The notes: a model not told the origin generated them from the letters alone. A DNA stretch of 48,263 bases from Gammaproteobacteria bacterium F7 (GCA_001593685.1 LUKI01000013.1:1-48263); one strand, 5' to 3'; shown: positions 1 through 9,151, numbered from the stretch's first letter. Made by a program: numbers and translations.

Positions 1-1
1 T

Positions 2-685
2 TATGAAGAAGCGATGCATACCTGGACATACCAGCACTGTATTGAAACCTTGGGGCTTGATCAGGGTGAAATTTATAACCGTTACCGTGTCGTGCCGGCG
101 ATTCACCGCAAAATCAAGCTGGCAAATAAATATTTGGACTCTGTCTTGAGTACAGAAATAGATTTACGTAACCGTGATGATCTGGAGCGGTTTGTTTTGT
201 CTTACACCTTTTTTGCTGCTGTATTTGAAGGTTGCTGGTTTTATAACGGTTTTAGCCCCATTTTTGCCCTGCAACGCCGCGGCTTGATGAAGGGGACCGC
301 TGAGCAGCTGCAATACATCATGCGCGATGAAATTATGCACTGCGGGTTTGGTCTTCGAGTAGTAAAGCAAATATTGATAGAAGAAAATATCACGCTTGAT
401 CCAAAAGCCATCCGCCGGATGTGGGACGAAGCTGAAGCCGCTGAAAGTGGTTATGCGAATTATCTGCTGGAAGAGCCCATCCTCGGTTATAGTGCAGAAG
501 AACACCTGGAACAATTTCGGTTTGTTGCTAATAAGCGTGCCAAACAACTTAACCTGGAAGAGCCCTTCCCTGGTGCAAAAAATGCCTTACCCTGGCTTGA
601 TGAGCAGGCTAGCATGAGAAAGGAAAAGAATTTTTTTGAAACCCGTGTTACGGAGTATCAAACTGGTGCCTCGCTACAGTGGTAA
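2..685 (+). CDS. nrdB: Ribonucleoside-diphosphate reductase beta subunit, 3' part
   Basis: Small (R2) subunit of aerobic class I ribonucleotide reductase; it holds the diiron-tyrosyl radical cofactor used by NrdA to make deoxyribonucleotides in the cytoplasm. The frame is open from base 2 (reading YEEAMHTWTYQ), so the start and roughly the first third of the protein lie upstream of the window. Visible family features are the helix with the metal-ligand Glu (FAAVFEGCW), the second ligand motif RDEIMH (Glu and His), and the C-terminal tail ETRVTEYQTG, which docks into NrdA. nrdA is presumably upstream, out of view. A 9-bp stem-loop follows the stop. Family assignment is firm; the tail shows it is the intact 3' end of the gene. 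Confidence 0.95.
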   Translation, partial: YEEAMHTWTYQHCIETLGLDQGEIYNRYRVVPAIHRKIKLANKYLDSVLSTEIDLRNRDDLERFVLSYTFFAAVFEGCWFYNGFSPIFALQRRGLMKGTAEQLQYIMRDEIMHCGFGLRVVKQILIEENITLDPKAIRRMWDEAEAAESGYANYLLEEPILGYSAEEHLEQFRFVANKRAKQLNLEEPFPGAKNALPWLDEQASMRKEKNFFETRVTEYQTGASLQW

Positions 686-702
686 TCTGTGCTCTCTAGT
701 TA

Positions 703-732
703 TGCCAGCCTTCATTCAGACTGAGGCTGGCA
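703..732 (+). terminator. Stem-loop after nrdB
   Basis: Perfect 9-bp inverted repeat TGCCAGCCT / AGGCTGGCA around a 12-nt loop, 18 bp after the nrdB stop. There is no clear T-run after it, so it may be a 3' stabilising hairpin or a weak terminator. Confidence 0.5.
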
Positions 733-747
733 GTATGGTCAATATTT

Positions 748-954
748 ATGTGTCAACATGAAGAAAGAAACTGCCCACGATGCGGCGCCGCCTTTGAGTG
801 CAAGGTGGGCTCAATTTTGATCTGTCACTGCAGTGATGTGCAGTTATCTGAGCAGCAGAAGGCGTTGATTGCTGAGCACTGGGATGACTGCCTGTGTCAT
901 CGTTGCTTGATGGCGATTAGTCGTATGGAGATGGCCGTCATTGATGATTTATAA
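748..954 (+). CDS. Cysteine-rich CWC family protein (small, probable metal binder)
   Basis: A 68-residue protein with nine Cys, including an N-terminal CPRCG, a central CHC and a C-terminal CLCHRC, and the spacing I recognise as the Cys_rich_CWC family of small bacterial proteins. The Cys pairs suggest a zinc or other metal site. The molecular role of the family is not established to my knowledge. It follows nrdB by about 60 bp but is separated by a stem-loop, so it may be its own unit; no strong Shine-Dalgarno is visible before the ATG. Reading as a real gene rests on the dense ordered Cys pattern. Confidence 0.75.
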   Translation: MCQHEERNCPRCGAAFECKVGSILICHCSDVQLSEQQKALIAEHWDDCLCHRCLMAISRMEMAVIDDL

Positions 955-1053
955 ACGATGGAGCCACCGTTTTGTTGGTGCGAGCCTTGATGGGCAAAAA
1001 AGCCTAACCAGTCGTTGTTAGAGGTGGTTGCTAAAGAGCATCCGCAGAGGGTT

Positions 1054-1086
1054 CAGTAAAGAGGGAGCCGCGCTCCCACTTTACTG
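1054..1086 (-). terminator. Stem-loop downstream of the PEP-CTERM gene
   Basis: Near-perfect hairpin: CAGTAAAG and GGGAGC arms match CTTTACTG and GCTCCC with one A/A mismatch and a 3-nt loop. It lies 9 bp past the stop of the minus-strand PEP-CTERM gene. It has no long T-run on the minus strand; on the plus strand it is followed by ATTTT. Confidence 0.55.
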
Positions 1087-1095
1087 ATTTTAGGC

Positions 1096-1866
1096 CTACA
1101 GCGTTTTTCGCTTCAGTAATCTCAGCATAACAAGGCCAGAGCCCAGCAGTAAAAAAGTGGCGGGTGCTGGCACTGATTCACTGGGCGGGAATACTTCAGC
1201 GGCTGTGCCTTCTATGCCAACTGTAAAACCGTTCCAGTTTTCATTACTAAGGCTGCGCCAGCTGACCGTGTCGAAAGCGCCGGTGAAGCGAAGTGTTCCG
1301 TGTGGCTCGCCAGTTCCAAGTAACCGGTATTCCAACACGCCACCACCGATATCTACGATCTGTTTAAAGGAGGTTCCGCAGCCCCAATAGCCGCAGTCAT
1401 TGCCATCGGCGATGTTGCCAAAGCTGAGGATGTCAAAATCCTGGTCAAATGCGTAACCGTTACCATTCAGGCTGACATAGGAAAATATTGGGTTGGCAAT
1501 GGTTTCCGAGAAGCTCAATGTTTGGAGCCCAGCTCTGTTGAGCGCGATAATGTCTGTTCCCGTTGGAATGTTGTTGACCTGAGCGCTGGTGTATGGCGAA
1601 GTGGCCGGGTTTCGGCCAGACCTGTTGTTTTGCCAGTAATCCGTGCCGCCATTGGTTTGGATAAATGATATGCCCTGCGGGTTGTTGTAGGTCACATTGA
1701 CGGTAGCGGTTGTGGTTGTAATCGTGCCGTTTGCAGTGAAACCATTGTTTGAGTTACTGCTTTCCCAATCAGCCCAGTTGATCGTGACAGCGTGAGAAGC
1801 AGAAGCCAGCCCTGTCAGGGTTAAGAGCAGTGCGCCACGGACAGCGTGCTTTATTTTCTTTTGCAT
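1096..1866 (-). CDS. PEP-CTERM sorting-domain secreted protein
   Basis: A 256-residue exported protein. Seen: an N-terminal signal peptide (KKIKHAVRGALLLTLTG..ASHA, cleavage near residue 26), a Thr/Asn/Gly-rich beta-type middle, and a C-terminal sorting signal with the VPAPATFLLLGSGL motif, a short hydrophobic segment and a basic KRK tail. Known: such tails are processed by an exosortase (EpsH family) and usually accompany exopolysaccharide loci; no exosortase lies in this window. The middle resembles no domain I can name. A good ribosome site (AAGGA) precedes the ATG. It has a single-gene layout with stem-loops on either side. Function is unknown beyond surface or secreted location. Confidence 0.85.
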   Translation of the reverse strand: MQKKIKHAVRGALLLTLTGLASASHAVTINWADWESSNSNNGFTANGTITTTTATVNVTYNNPQGISFIQTNGGTDYWQNNRSGRNPATSPYTSAQVNNIPTGTDIIALNRAGLQTLSFSETIANPIFSYVSLNGNGYAFDQDFDILSFGNIADGNDCGYWGCGTSFKQIVDIGGGVLEYRLLGTGEPHGTLRFTGAFDTVSWRSLSNENWNGFTVGIEGTAAEVFPPSESVPAPATFLLLGSGLVMLRLLKRKTL

Positions 1867-2074
1867 TGTGATGGTCCTTACCTTTGTTGGGTGTGTGGAA
1901 TATAAAATGTCTTGTTTGGCTTTGGAATAAGCAAAATTCAGGCCAGCCTTTTTAAATCAAAGGGTTAGCGATTTTTCGGGGCGGAAGGGAGTTCGGGTGT
2001 AAAAAATAGTGACAGGGCTGTTGTATTGGCAGAGTTGGCAATCACGCTGTATGGAAAGCCTCTACTCAAAAGGC

Positions 2075-2106
2075 CAGCCGCTATCTGTTAGCCAGATAAA
2101 CGGCTG
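2075..2106 (-). terminator. Probable terminator of ppnN
   Basis: Two-step hairpin CAGCCG..TATCTG / CAGATA..CGGCTG, 54 bp after the ppnN stop; on the minus strand it is followed by GCCTTTTG, a short T-run. The rest of the 1867-2159 gap shows no gene. Confidence 0.5.
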
Positions 2107-2159
2107 ATTGTGTAAGAGCGGGTGATAGGTTAACGGATAGTGGCTTGCTGGTTATAGTT

Positions 2160-3530
2160 TTAACCGTTGCTCAGTTTATAACAGGGTGTGTAGCTTTCTT
2201 CACTCATTCCAATTTTCATCCGTTTTTGGCGAATAAAACTACGAAGCAGTTTATCAATTTCAGCCAGAATTTTTTCGTCACCGTTAATTTTATACGGGCC
2301 GTGTTGGGCAATTTGTTCAATACCGAAGGCTTTGACGTTGCCCGCTACGAGGCCTGAAAAGGCGGCGCGCAACTGTGAGGCGCGCTGGTGAATCGGTAAT
2401 CCGTAATCCAGCTTTAAATCTGCCATGTTCTGGTGAGTTGGGATGAAAGGTAACTGTAAGTCTTCGGCAATCTTCAGTGACCAGTTGTAATAGTAAGCTT
2501 CCTGTTTCTTGCGACGCTGGGCATGTACTTGGTCAATGTTGGCTTTAACTTGGCGAGCCACTTCCGCTGAATCCCCGGTAATAATTTGATAAAAGTGAGC
2601 CACTTCATCGCCTAAGGTGGTACGTAGGAAGTGATCAAGTTCTTCAAAGTACTGGGCGCGAGAGGACGGACCGGTAAATAATAGTGGCAACGACTGGTGG
2701 TTGCTCGGGTGGCTAAGAATACTGAGCAGGTATAACACCTCTTCAACGGTGCCAACCCCGCCGGGAAAGACGATGATGCAGTGTGCTAATCGAACAAAGG
2801 CCTCCAGCCGTTTTTCAATATCCGGCATGATGATCAATTCGTTGACGATTGCGTTAGGCGACTCGGAGGCGATAATGCCGGGTTCGCTGATGCCAATATA
2901 ACGACCATCCCTAATATGTTGTTTCGCATGACCAACGGCGGCGCCCTTCATCGGACCTTTCATAGCGCCAATGCCGCAGCCGGTGATGATGTCGATACCT
3001 CGTAACCCCAGTTGGTAACCAACTTCCTTCGAATAGTCATACTCTTCGCGAGGAATGGAGTGACCACCCCAGCAGACAGCCAGATTGGGATGCGTGTCAG
3101 GTTTGACGACGCCAGCATTGCGTAAAATGCGGAACACGGCGTCGGTGATGCCTGCAGAGGTTTCAAGGTTAAAGCGATGTTCGCCAGTGGCTTTAAACTC
3201 GGTGAATATGATGTCGCGCAGGGCTGAAAACAGGTGTTTGCGAATACCGGTGACCATTTCGCCATCAACAAACGCGGCTTCCGGCGCGTTGTGAATCTCC
3301 AGCTTGACCCCTCGCGATTGAGGAACAATATCGATATCAAAGTCGGAGTGATCGGCCAATATTTTGGCGGCGTCATCCTGTTCGGTGTCGGTGTTAAGAA
3401 TAGCCAGTGCGCAGTCGCGATAGAGTTGGAATACCTCTTTATCGGGTGAGCTTAAACCCGCAATTTCACTCTGGGATAAAAGGTTTAACGTAATTTGGGG
3501 GCGAATAGTAGCGTGCGGTACTTTGGTCAT
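2160..3530 (-). CDS. ppnN: Pyrimidine/purine-5'-nucleotide nucleosidase, LOG family
   Basis: PpnN (formerly YgdH) cleaves nucleoside 5'-monophosphates to base plus ribose 5-phosphate, and in E. coli responds to (p)ppGpp. Seen: the Rossmann-like LOG domain with the signature PGGVGTVEE (about residues 256-264) and the upstream GCGIGAMKGPMKG, an N-terminal domain with GVKLEI..PEAAFVDG as in E. coli YgdH, and a C-terminal extension. The length of 456 residues matches the family. An upstream in-frame start would add 19 residues; I chose the ATG at 3530 because the added residues (MVIKGASLIVN..) do not look like the family. It is monocistronic, with ahpF upstream on the same strand separated by 180 bp that contain a large hairpin. 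Confidence 0.93.
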   Translation of the reverse strand: MTKVPHATIRPQITLNLLSQSEIAGLSSPDKEVFQLYRDCALAILNTDTEQDDAAKILADHSDFDIDIVPQSRGVKLEIHNAPEAAFVDGEMVTGIRKHLFSALRDIIFTEFKATGEHRFNLETSAGITDAVFRILRNAGVVKPDTHPNLAVCWGGHSIPREEYDYSKEVGYQLGLRGIDIITGCGIGAMKGPMKGAAVGHAKQHIRDGRYIGISEPGIIASESPNAIVNELIIMPDIEKRLEAFVRLAHCIIVFPGGVGTVEEVLYLLSILSHPSNHQSLPLLFTGPSSRAQYFEELDHFLRTTLGDEVAHFYQIITGDSAEVARQVKANIDQVHAQRRKKQEAYYYNWSLKIAEDLQLPFIPTHQNMADLKLDYGLPIHQRASQLRAAFSGLVAGNVKAFGIEQIAQHGPYKINGDEKILAEIDKLLRSFIRQKRMKIGMSEESYTPCYKLSNG

Positions 3531-3625
3531 AGAGGCTCTTTTTTTCTGTTCTACGTTAACTATTAAACTAGCACCTTTTATCACCAATAACGTTATTGAA
3601 ATGAGAAAAAATCAATGGTGAGTTG

Positions 3626-3665
3626 GCAGTGATAAATTCAGGCTATTGCCAGAATTCATCACTGC
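3626..3665 (-). terminator. Long hairpin between ahpF and ppnN
   Basis: An 18-bp stem with two mismatches and a TATT loop (arm GCAGTGATAAATTCAGGC pairs with 3648-3665). It sits about 45 bp downstream of the ahpF stop on the minus strand, where a terminator is expected, but lacks a T-run. It may be a 3' processing or stability hairpin. Confidence 0.5.
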
Positions 3666-3708
3666 GCTAAGCATTTTGTTTAGCTCTGCTGTCAATCGGG
3701 CGACTGAA

Positions 3709-5271
3709 TTAGCCTTGCTTAAGCAAATAATCAAAGGCACTCAGTGCAGCCTTTGAGCCTTCCCCCATGGCAATGACGATTTGTTTGTAGGGCACGGTGG
3801 TAACATCGCCGCAGGCAAAAATCCCCGGCGCACTGGTTTCGTTACGCTCATTGATGATGACTTCACCATACGGGCTGGTTTCCAGCATACCCTGCAAAAA
3901 GTCACTGTTGGGAATTAAACCAATTTGTACAAATACACCGGATAGTTCGACGCTATGAAGAGCGTGACTGTTACGGTCTTCATATTCCAGAGCGCAAACC
4001 TTGCCATTGTCAGCGATAATGCGCTGTGTTGCCGCATTGCTGATAATGTTGATGTTTTCTCTGGCGGTGGCTTGGTCGACCAGAATTTGGTCCGCTCGTA
4101 GCGCCGGTGCAAACTCTAACACAGTGACTGATTTGACAATGCCAGCTAAATCCAGCGCCGCTTCAATACCGGAGTTGCCGCCACCAATCACGGCAACATC
4201 TTTGTTCTTGAAGAATGGGCCGTCGCAATGCGGGCAATAGGCCACGCCGTTACCAATATTTTCCTTCTCACCGGTTACGCCCAGCTCTCGCCACTTAGCG
4301 CCGGTGGCGATAATTAATGCACGGGTTGCGATCTTTTCGCCGGATGATAGTGTCAGGGTTTTAATGGTGCCATTTTCAATAGTGTCGACCCGGATATGCT
4401 CCTTGAGGGTAATATCATAATCATTCATGTGGGTCTGTAGCGCGCCTGTCAGTTCTGTCCCCGTCGTTTTAGGCACCGAAATCAGGTTCTCGATACCCTG
4501 AGTATCCTTTACCTGGCCGCCCATGCGATCAGCAATCAATGTTACCTTGATACCCTTGCGGGCCGCATAAATAGCGGCAGCGACACCGGCAGGGCCGCCA
4601 CCAATGACCGTCACGTCCTGAGTGGGAAGTGGGTTGTGGTTGCTGCTTTCTGCGTCGACCAGTTGGGGATTTAAGGCACTGAGTTTGTCCAGTAATTGAG
4701 CCGTATCAACTTTGCCGTTGGCAAATACCTCACCGTTGAGAAAAACGCTTGGTACGCCTTGAATATTACGACCTTCGATAAGCTCTGGATAAAGGCCGCC
4801 ATCAATCATCTCGCTGCTAATGTTTGGATTCAGCGTGGCGAATTGATTGAGTGCCTGCACAACGTCTGGGCAGTTGTGACAGCTTAGGCTGACAAAAATC
4901 TCGAATTTCAGTGGTTCGTCGATACGACGAATAAACTGTTGAATGCCATCGTCAAGCTTGAGGGCGGTGCCTGAGCTGTGCAACACCGCCAGCACCAGAG
5001 AGTTGAATTCGTGGCCGCCGGGAATGCCGGAAAACTGGATGCCATTTGCAAGACCGTCAACTTCAAGCATAAAGCTGAGCGGGCTTCTTAACTGGCCTTC
5101 GGTGTCTCTTATATCGAAATGCAGGTGTTCCGAGGCGGAGACAAAATCAGATAGAAACGTCACCAGCTCCGCGCGTTTTTCATGTTCTCCAGCCTGTAGT
5201 ACCAAGGTCACATCGTTTTTCATATGAGCGGTGTAGGTTTTAACGGCGTCTAAAATTTCTGCAGATAACAT
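3709..5271 (-). CDS. ahpF: Alkyl hydroperoxide reductase subunit F
   Basis: NADH:AhpC oxidoreductase, a cytosolic flavoprotein that passes electrons from NADH through FAD and two CxxC centres to AhpC. The 520 residues match the family. Seen: an N-terminal tandem thioredoxin-like domain with C131-HN-C134, a FAD-binding motif [12 protein letters not shown] near 222-233, the thioredoxin-reductase redox centre C346-PH-C349, an NADH motif [12 protein letters not shown] near 361, and a C-terminal FAD motif GIFACGDVT. It lies 78 bp downstream of ahpC, with a stem-loop in the gap. It is probably OxyR-controlled as an ahpCF operon. The start [11 protein letters not shown] is typical. Confidence 0.97.
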   Translation of the reverse strand: MLSAEILDAVKTYTAHMKNDVTLVLQAGEHEKRAELVTFLSDFVSASEHLHFDIRDTEGQLRSPLSFMLEVDGLANGIQFSGIPGGHEFNSLVLAVLHSSGTALKLDDGIQQFIRRIDEPLKFEIFVSLSCHNCPDVVQALNQFATLNPNISSEMIDGGLYPELIEGRNIQGVPSVFLNGEVFANGKVDTAQLLDKLSALNPQLVDAESSNHNPLPTQDVTVIGGGPAGVAAAIYAARKGIKVTLIADRMGGQVKDTQGIENLISVPKTTGTELTGALQTHMNDYDITLKEHIRVDTIENGTIKTLTLSSGEKIATRALIIATGAKWRELGVTGEKENIGNGVAYCPHCDGPFFKNKDVAVIGGGNSGIEAALDLAGIVKSVTVLEFAPALRADQILVDQATARENINIISNAATQRIIADNGKVCALEYEDRNSHALHSVELSGVFVQIGLIPNSDFLQGMLETSPYGEVIINERNETSAPGIFACGDVTTVPYKQIVIAMGEGSKAALSAFDYLLKQG

Positions 5272-5312
5272 CTGTCTATCTCCATTAGGTGGTGCTGATT
5301 GTCTGTTAGGTT

Positions 5313-5338
5313 CAGCCCCGCACGAGTATGCAGGGCTG
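5313..5338 (-). promoter_or_regulatory. ahpC-ahpF intercistronic stem-loop
   Basis: Hairpin CAGCCC-c-GC / GC-a-GGGCTG between the ahpC stop and the ahpF start, without a T-run. A role in reducing read-through or stabilising the ahpC mRNA would fit the higher need for AhpC over AhpF; this is an inference from position. Confidence 0.45.
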
Positions 5339-5349
5339 GGTTACAGTGG

Positions 5350-5913
5350 TTAGATTTTGCCTACCAGATCCAAGCTAGGAGTCAGCGTTTCCTGTCCCTG
5401 CTCCCATGCCGCGGGGCAGACTTCGCCGTCGTGGGTTGCCACATATTGAGCGGCTTTCACTTTGCGAACCATGTCTTTGGCTGAGCGACCGATACCCAGG
5501 TCATGGATTTCTGCGACCTTAATAATGCCGTCAGGATCAGCCAGGAAGGTGCCGCGCAGTGCCAGTGCTTCCTCTTCGATCATCACATCAAATCCGCGCG
5601 TGATGGTACCAGTGGGATCACCGATCATCGGGTAGTTAATTTTGCCGATGGCTTCGCTGGTATCGTGCCAGGCTTTGTGAGTGAAGTGGGTATCAGTGGA
5701 AACTGAGTACACTTCAACGCCAAGGCCTTGCAGCTCTTCGTAGTGTTTGGCCATATCTTCCAGTTCGGTCGGGCAAACGAAGGTAAAGTCTGCTGGGTAG
5801 AACAGGAAGATTGACCATTTGCCTTTTACATCGTCGCTGGTGATGGTTTTGAACTCACCATTGTGAAAAGCTTCGGCTTTAAACTCGGGAATTGATTGGT
5901 TGATTTTAGCCAT
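5350..5913 (-). CDS. ahpC: Alkyl hydroperoxide reductase subunit C (peroxiredoxin)
   Basis: Typical 2-Cys peroxiredoxin that reduces H2O2 and organic hydroperoxides, recycled by AhpF. It has 187 residues as in E. coli. Seen: the peroxidatic motif FVCPTE with C47, and the resolving Cys in EVCPAAW at C166, followed by the C-terminal helix region. An excellent ribosome site (AGGAGAAACAAC) precedes the ATG. It is first gene of the ahpCF unit and divergent from oxyR, so peroxide-induced control by OxyR from the shared 152-bp gap is likely. Confidence 0.98.
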   Translation of the reverse strand: MAKINQSIPEFKAEAFHNGEFKTITSDDVKGKWSIFLFYPADFTFVCPTELEDMAKHYEELQGLGVEVYSVSTDTHFTHKAWHDTSEAIGKINYPMIGDPTGTITRGFDVMIEEEALALRGTFLADPDGIIKVAEIHDLGIGRSAKDMVRKVKAAQYVATHDGEVCPAAWEQGQETLTPSLDLVGKI

Positions 5914-6003
5914 GTTGTTTCTCCTGATTAATGATTGAATGGAACGCTGTTTGTTTGTGTTGATAGAAATAATAGGGTGGGTTATCGTTCTTTTAAATTG
6001 AAT

Positions 6004-6028
6004 AAAACAGATGGTTCTGATCTGTTTT
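6004..6028. promoter_or_regulatory. Candidate OxyR operator, 9-bp dyad
   Basis: Perfect inverted repeat AAAACAGAT - 7 nt - ATCTGTTTT in the ahpC/oxyR divergent gap, ending 37 bp before the oxyR ATG. The inner AGAT-N7-ATCT spacing matches the half-site spacing of OxyR elements (ATAG-N7-CTAT), but the bases do not fit the full four-part consensus. Confidence 0.45.
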
Positions 6029-6065
6029 GTAGAACATTTTGGCGGGGCTTTGAGGTGAGAAACGG

Positions 6066-6977
6066 ATGATTACACTAAAACAATTGAGTTATGCCGTGGC
6101 CGTGCAGAAAACGCTACATTTTAAAAAGGCAGCGGATGAATGTGCGGTATCCCAGTCGGCGTTGAGCACGGCAATTGCTGAACTGGAAACACAACTGGGT
6201 GTGCAGATATTTGAGCGTGATAATAAACGGGTACTGGTGACGCCGCTTGGTGAAATTATTCTACGCAAAGCTCAGGCCATTAATCTTGAAGTGCAAGAGT
6301 TATATCAGCTGTCGCACAGTCAGAATGCACCACTCAGCCACCCCATGGCACTTGGTGTGATTCCTACAATTGGTCCGTACTTGTTGCCAAAAGTATTGCC
6401 AGAGGTGCGCCGCCAATACCCCGATTTTGAGTTGACGTTGATTGAAGAGCAGTCCCATGTGTTGGTTGAAAAGGTAAGGAGTGGCGAAATCGATACGGCC
6501 ATTTTGGCGCTACCCTACGACACTGAAGGCTTACATGCGTTTACCTTTTGGGAGGAGGATTTTCTGGTGGTGGTTAATGAGTCCGGCGGCTATTCAAAAC
6601 TCAAAAAGATCAGCACCAATCAATTAAAAGATGCGCCTTTGTTATTGCTTAAAGACGGTCATTGTTTAAAGGATCATGCGCTGGCGGCCTGTAAGCTGCA
6701 ATCAACCGAAATGCAAAATGCAGTGGCGGGCACCAGCTTGCCTACGTTGGTGCAAATGGTGGCTGGACGCATGGGCGCGACGCTGGTTCCCGAGATGGCG
6801 GTTGACCAGCTGGTGGCCGACAACCCCGAGATTAGAGCCGTGCCGCTCGATGAGCCCGGTCCGCACCGCAAGCTGGCCTTTATTACGCGGCTTAACTACG
6901 GGGGCACCGCGAATATTGAATTGCTGATGCGGCTATTCCGGGAGCAACTTACGGGTATTCAGACTAGCGAAAAATAA
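6066..6977 (+). CDS. oxyR: Hydrogen peroxide-sensing LysR-type regulator OxyR
   Basis: Peroxide sensor and transcription activator. Seen: an N-terminal winged helix-turn-helix (about residues 1-60: [27 protein letters not shown]), a linker helix, and a substrate-like domain with the two redox cysteines C200 and C209 in [13 protein letters not shown], which corresponds to the C199/C208 pair of E. coli OxyR. The 303 residues are family length. It is divergent from ahpCF, its usual target, across a 152-bp gap with a strong dyad; autoregulation is likely. The start ATG follows GAGGTGAGAAACGG, a good ribosome site. It converges with the bufferin operon end 20 bp away with no visible terminator. 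Confidence 0.96.
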   Translation: MITLKQLSYAVAVQKTLHFKKAADECAVSQSALSTAIAELETQLGVQIFERDNKRVLVTPLGEIILRKAQAINLEVQELYQLSHSQNAPLSHPMALGVIPTIGPYLLPKVLPEVRRQYPDFELTLIEEQSHVLVEKVRSGEIDTAILALPYDTEGLHAFTFWEEDFLVVVNESGGYSKLKKISTNQLKDAPLLLLKDGHCLKDHALAACKLQSTEMQNAVAGTSLPTLVQMVAGRMGATLVPEMAVDQLVADNPEIRAVPLDEPGPHRKLAFITRLNYGGTANIELLMRLFREQLTGIQTSEK

Positions 6978-6997
6978 GTCGAGGCTGTTTCAGATTT

Positions 6998-7447
6998 CTA
7001 ACCAACAACCCGTCTCAACCAATGATCAGCGGATATTTTCCCCGGCCCCCACACGGCAATCAGCGCGATCAGCAGCCCCCATATAATGTGTTGGCTAAAG
7101 GCTGCGGGGGCGATGAATTCAAGACTGATAACAGCAACGATGTTGAAGAGGAACAGGCCAATTGACGCGAACGAGGTAAATAGGCCCAGTGCCAGCAGAA
7201 TGGGTAGTAGTAACTCGCCTCCCGTTCCCAGGTAAGCTGCTACTTCGAAGTTTAGCCATGGTACTTGGTATTCTTCCTCAAACAGAAACAGCGTGCTGTC
7301 CCAGTCCCGTAACTTGGTCAATCCCGAGGCGAAAAATACCCAGGCCACGTAGAGGCGCGCGCCGAGTAGCGCAACGGGTTTGAAAAAACTTAATAGCTTG
7401 TCGATTGCATCGGCTACTGAAAAGTAGCTCCGTAAGATTATTTTCAT
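6998..7447 (-). CDS. DoxX family membrane protein (last gene of bufferin operon)
   Basis: A 149-residue integral membrane protein with four predicted hydrophobic segments and the DoxX-family signature near the first (ARLYVAWVFFASGLTKLRDW). DoxX proteins are commonly the last partner in MNIO/DUF2063 clusters; the biochemical role is unclear, and a redox or quinone-linked role has been suggested for relatives. The start at 7447 is chosen over an upstream in-frame codon because AGGAAATCACCC forms a good ribosome site and the longer version would overlap bufC with non-hydrophobic sequence. It starts 14 bp after the DUF2063 stop, so it is co-transcribed. Confidence 0.88.
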   Translation of the reverse strand: MKIILRSYFSVADAIDKLLSFFKPVALLGARLYVAWVFFASGLTKLRDWDSTLFLFEEEYQVPWLNFEVAAYLGTGGELLLPILLALGLFTSFASIGLFLFNIVAVISLEFIAPAAFSQHIIWGLLIALIAVWGPGKISADHWLRRVVG

Positions 7448-7460
7448 GGGTGATTTCCTG

Positions 7461-8234
7461 TTAGTTGGCCGGCTTAATCCCGCAAAACAGCCCTGCCTGG
7501 AGGGCCTTGGGCAGCCAGGTTTCAAAGTTAAAGTTGGTATGGCTCATATTATCGAGCGCTGTGGTTAAGGGTTGTTTCGCTAGCAGTTGCTGCAACCATA
7601 AAAATTCTGTTTCATCGATGACGCGTACCTGGGCTTTCCATTGCGGGCGCCAAATGAGTGCGAACTGGCTTTTTTGAGCGGCGATGCTTTGTGCGGCGGC
7701 TGCAAATAATGCCGGCGTTGCTTCATCGTTTTGTTGTGAACTCTGGTGAGCTTGCCAGATGTCGACCACCGGGTGTGATGAAGCAAGCAGAAAGACACCA
7801 CTGGCGAGTACCACCTCAAGCTGGCTGGCATCCTGTTCAGCCAGCAAGGACAACGACTCCAGGTCAAGTGCGACGTTAGCCGCGCGTTCGCTTTGATGGC
7901 AGAACCAGTCCAGCTGTGCGCAGTCGCTTAAATAGGGATAATTTGTTAATGCGGTTTTGCCGGCCAGCCAGAGAGGTAATTCGCTGCCCCATTCTCCCCA
8001 ATCACCAGCGGTTAATGGGTAATCCTGAAGGAATTCATGGCTCAGCGCCGAGAAACCATCGCCAACCAGTTGAGAAATAGTTGGGTAGCTAATTGCCAGC
8101 GCTCGTTTGGCATTGGCCGCCAAACTGCGTTGGTAGGCCATCAGCCCCGGTGATTCAGAATGTGCATTATTCTGGTTGTAAATGGCGCTGATCAGGGCTG
8201 ACTGGGTCTGTAGCGCTTGATTATGCGACGTCAC
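7461..8234 (-). CDS. bufC: DUF2063 partner of MNIO enzyme (BufC/HvfC type)
   Basis: A 257-residue protein of the DUF2063 family. Its N-terminal part (LMAYQRSLAANAKRALAISYPTISQLVGDGFSALSHEFL) is the conserved helical domain. Known: with the DUF692 enzyme it forms a complex that recognises the precursor peptide and supports Cys modification in bufferin and HvfABC-type systems. It overlaps the end of the MNIO gene by 14 bp, so translation is probably coupled. The C-terminal half (about 150-257) is divergent, with conserved Trp-rich stretches. Function is assigned by family and context; the gene is full length. Confidence 0.87.
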   Translation of the reverse strand: MTSHNQALQTQSALISAIYNQNNAHSESPGLMAYQRSLAANAKRALAISYPTISQLVGDGFSALSHEFLQDYPLTAGDWGEWGSELPLWLAGKTALTNYPYLSDCAQLDWFCHQSERAANVALDLESLSLLAEQDASQLEVVLASGVFLLASSHPVVDIWQAHQSSQQNDEATPALFAAAAQSIAAQKSQFALIWRPQWKAQVRVIDETEFLWLQQLLAKQPLTTALDNMSHTNFNFETWLPKALQAGLFCGIKPAN

Positions 8235-9123
8235 GGCTTAATACCTCTTCGGCAATGGCTCTGGCCTTGGCGGCTTCATCGGTTAGCACCTCCCAGGAGG
8301 GCAGCGCTGTATCCCATTCCACCAGCGTTGGTACCGCGCCAAAGTGCTTGAGAGCGATGCGGTAACCCTCCCAGACGATGTCTGGTACAGGCTGGCTGTG
8401 GTCGTCAATCATTGGGGCGCCGGGCTGTGCGGGGCTGCAACCAGCAAGGTGTATTTCACCCACGAGTTGCGGCGGGATTTGCTGAATATAGCCGCTGACG
8501 TCGCCCAGAATATCAGCGCTATTGGCATTGCTGGCGTTAACCACCAAATTATTGATGTCCAGTAGCAGGCGGCAATTGGCACGCAGACAAAGCTCGGTGA
8601 GAAAGCTGACTTCACTCATGGTTGAGCCTTCAGGTGTGATATAGGCCGACAGGTTTTCCACCAGTAATTGGCGAGCAATATGCTGCTGAACCGATTCGAC
8701 ATTTTCGACCGTGATGTCGAGCGTTTCGGCGTTAAAGGCAATGGGCAATAAATCACCAGCATGCACAGGACTGAACCGCTCTTCATTGTTGCTATCCTGC
8801 TGCAAGGAGGACCAGGTAAAACAGGCGTGGTCGGATACCAGCAGTGGCTGGCTTTGCTCAATCAGTTGACGAAGCTTTTGTAATGGCTGTTTAGGAATGC
8901 CACGCGCTGAGCCAAGCCCCAGCGTGGTTGCGTGCAGGCTAATGGCGTACTGTTTGGCGACCTGGTCGAGCACCGCTTTCGCAGCACCGCCCTCGGCAAA
9001 AAAGTTCTCAGCATGAACTTCAATAAAATCAATGGCCTTGGGGCGGGTTAACGCATCCTCATAATGGTTATGGCGTAAACCAACGCCAATGAGAATGTCC
9101 GATGATGTTGATTGCTTTTTCAT
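8221..9123 (-). CDS. bufB: MNIO (DUF692) multinuclear iron oxidase, bufferin-modifying enzyme
   Basis: A TIM-barrel non-heme iron enzyme of the DUF692/MNIO family; relatives convert Cys residues of a precursor peptide into oxazolone/thioamide or thiooxazole-type groups that bind copper. The 300 residues are usual length. Seen candidate metal ligands in conserved positions: H64 in LHATTLGLGS, D98/H99 in VSDHACFTW, E156 in VENLSAY, D189 in LLDINNL, H225 in EIHLAG, D240/D241/H242 in MIDDHSQP, E269 in LVEWD. It lies 28 bp downstream of the precursor peptide and overlaps the DUF2063 gene. The exact modification made here is an inference from the family. Confidence 0.92.
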   Translation of the reverse strand: MKKQSTSSDILIGVGLRHNHYEDALTRPKAIDFIEVHAENFFAEGGAAKAVLDQVAKQYAISLHATTLGLGSARGIPKQPLQKLRQLIEQSQPLLVSDHACFTWSSLQQDSNNEERFSPVHAGDLLPIAFNAETLDITVENVESVQQHIARQLLVENLSAYITPEGSTMSEVSFLTELCLRANCRLLLDINNLVVNASNANSADILGDVSGYIQQIPPQLVGEIHLAGCSPAQPGAPMIDDHSQPVPDIVWEGYRIALKHFGAVPTLVEWDTALPSWEVLTDEAAKARAIAEEVLSRDVA

Positions 9124-9151
9124 CTTTCTTTAACCCGCGTCATGGTCAAAA

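Noticed and set aside
5963-5998. Full OxyR consensus (ATAG-N7-CTAT-N7-ATAG-N7-CTAT)
   Set aside because: ATAG occurs but the other three elements do not line up at the required spacing.
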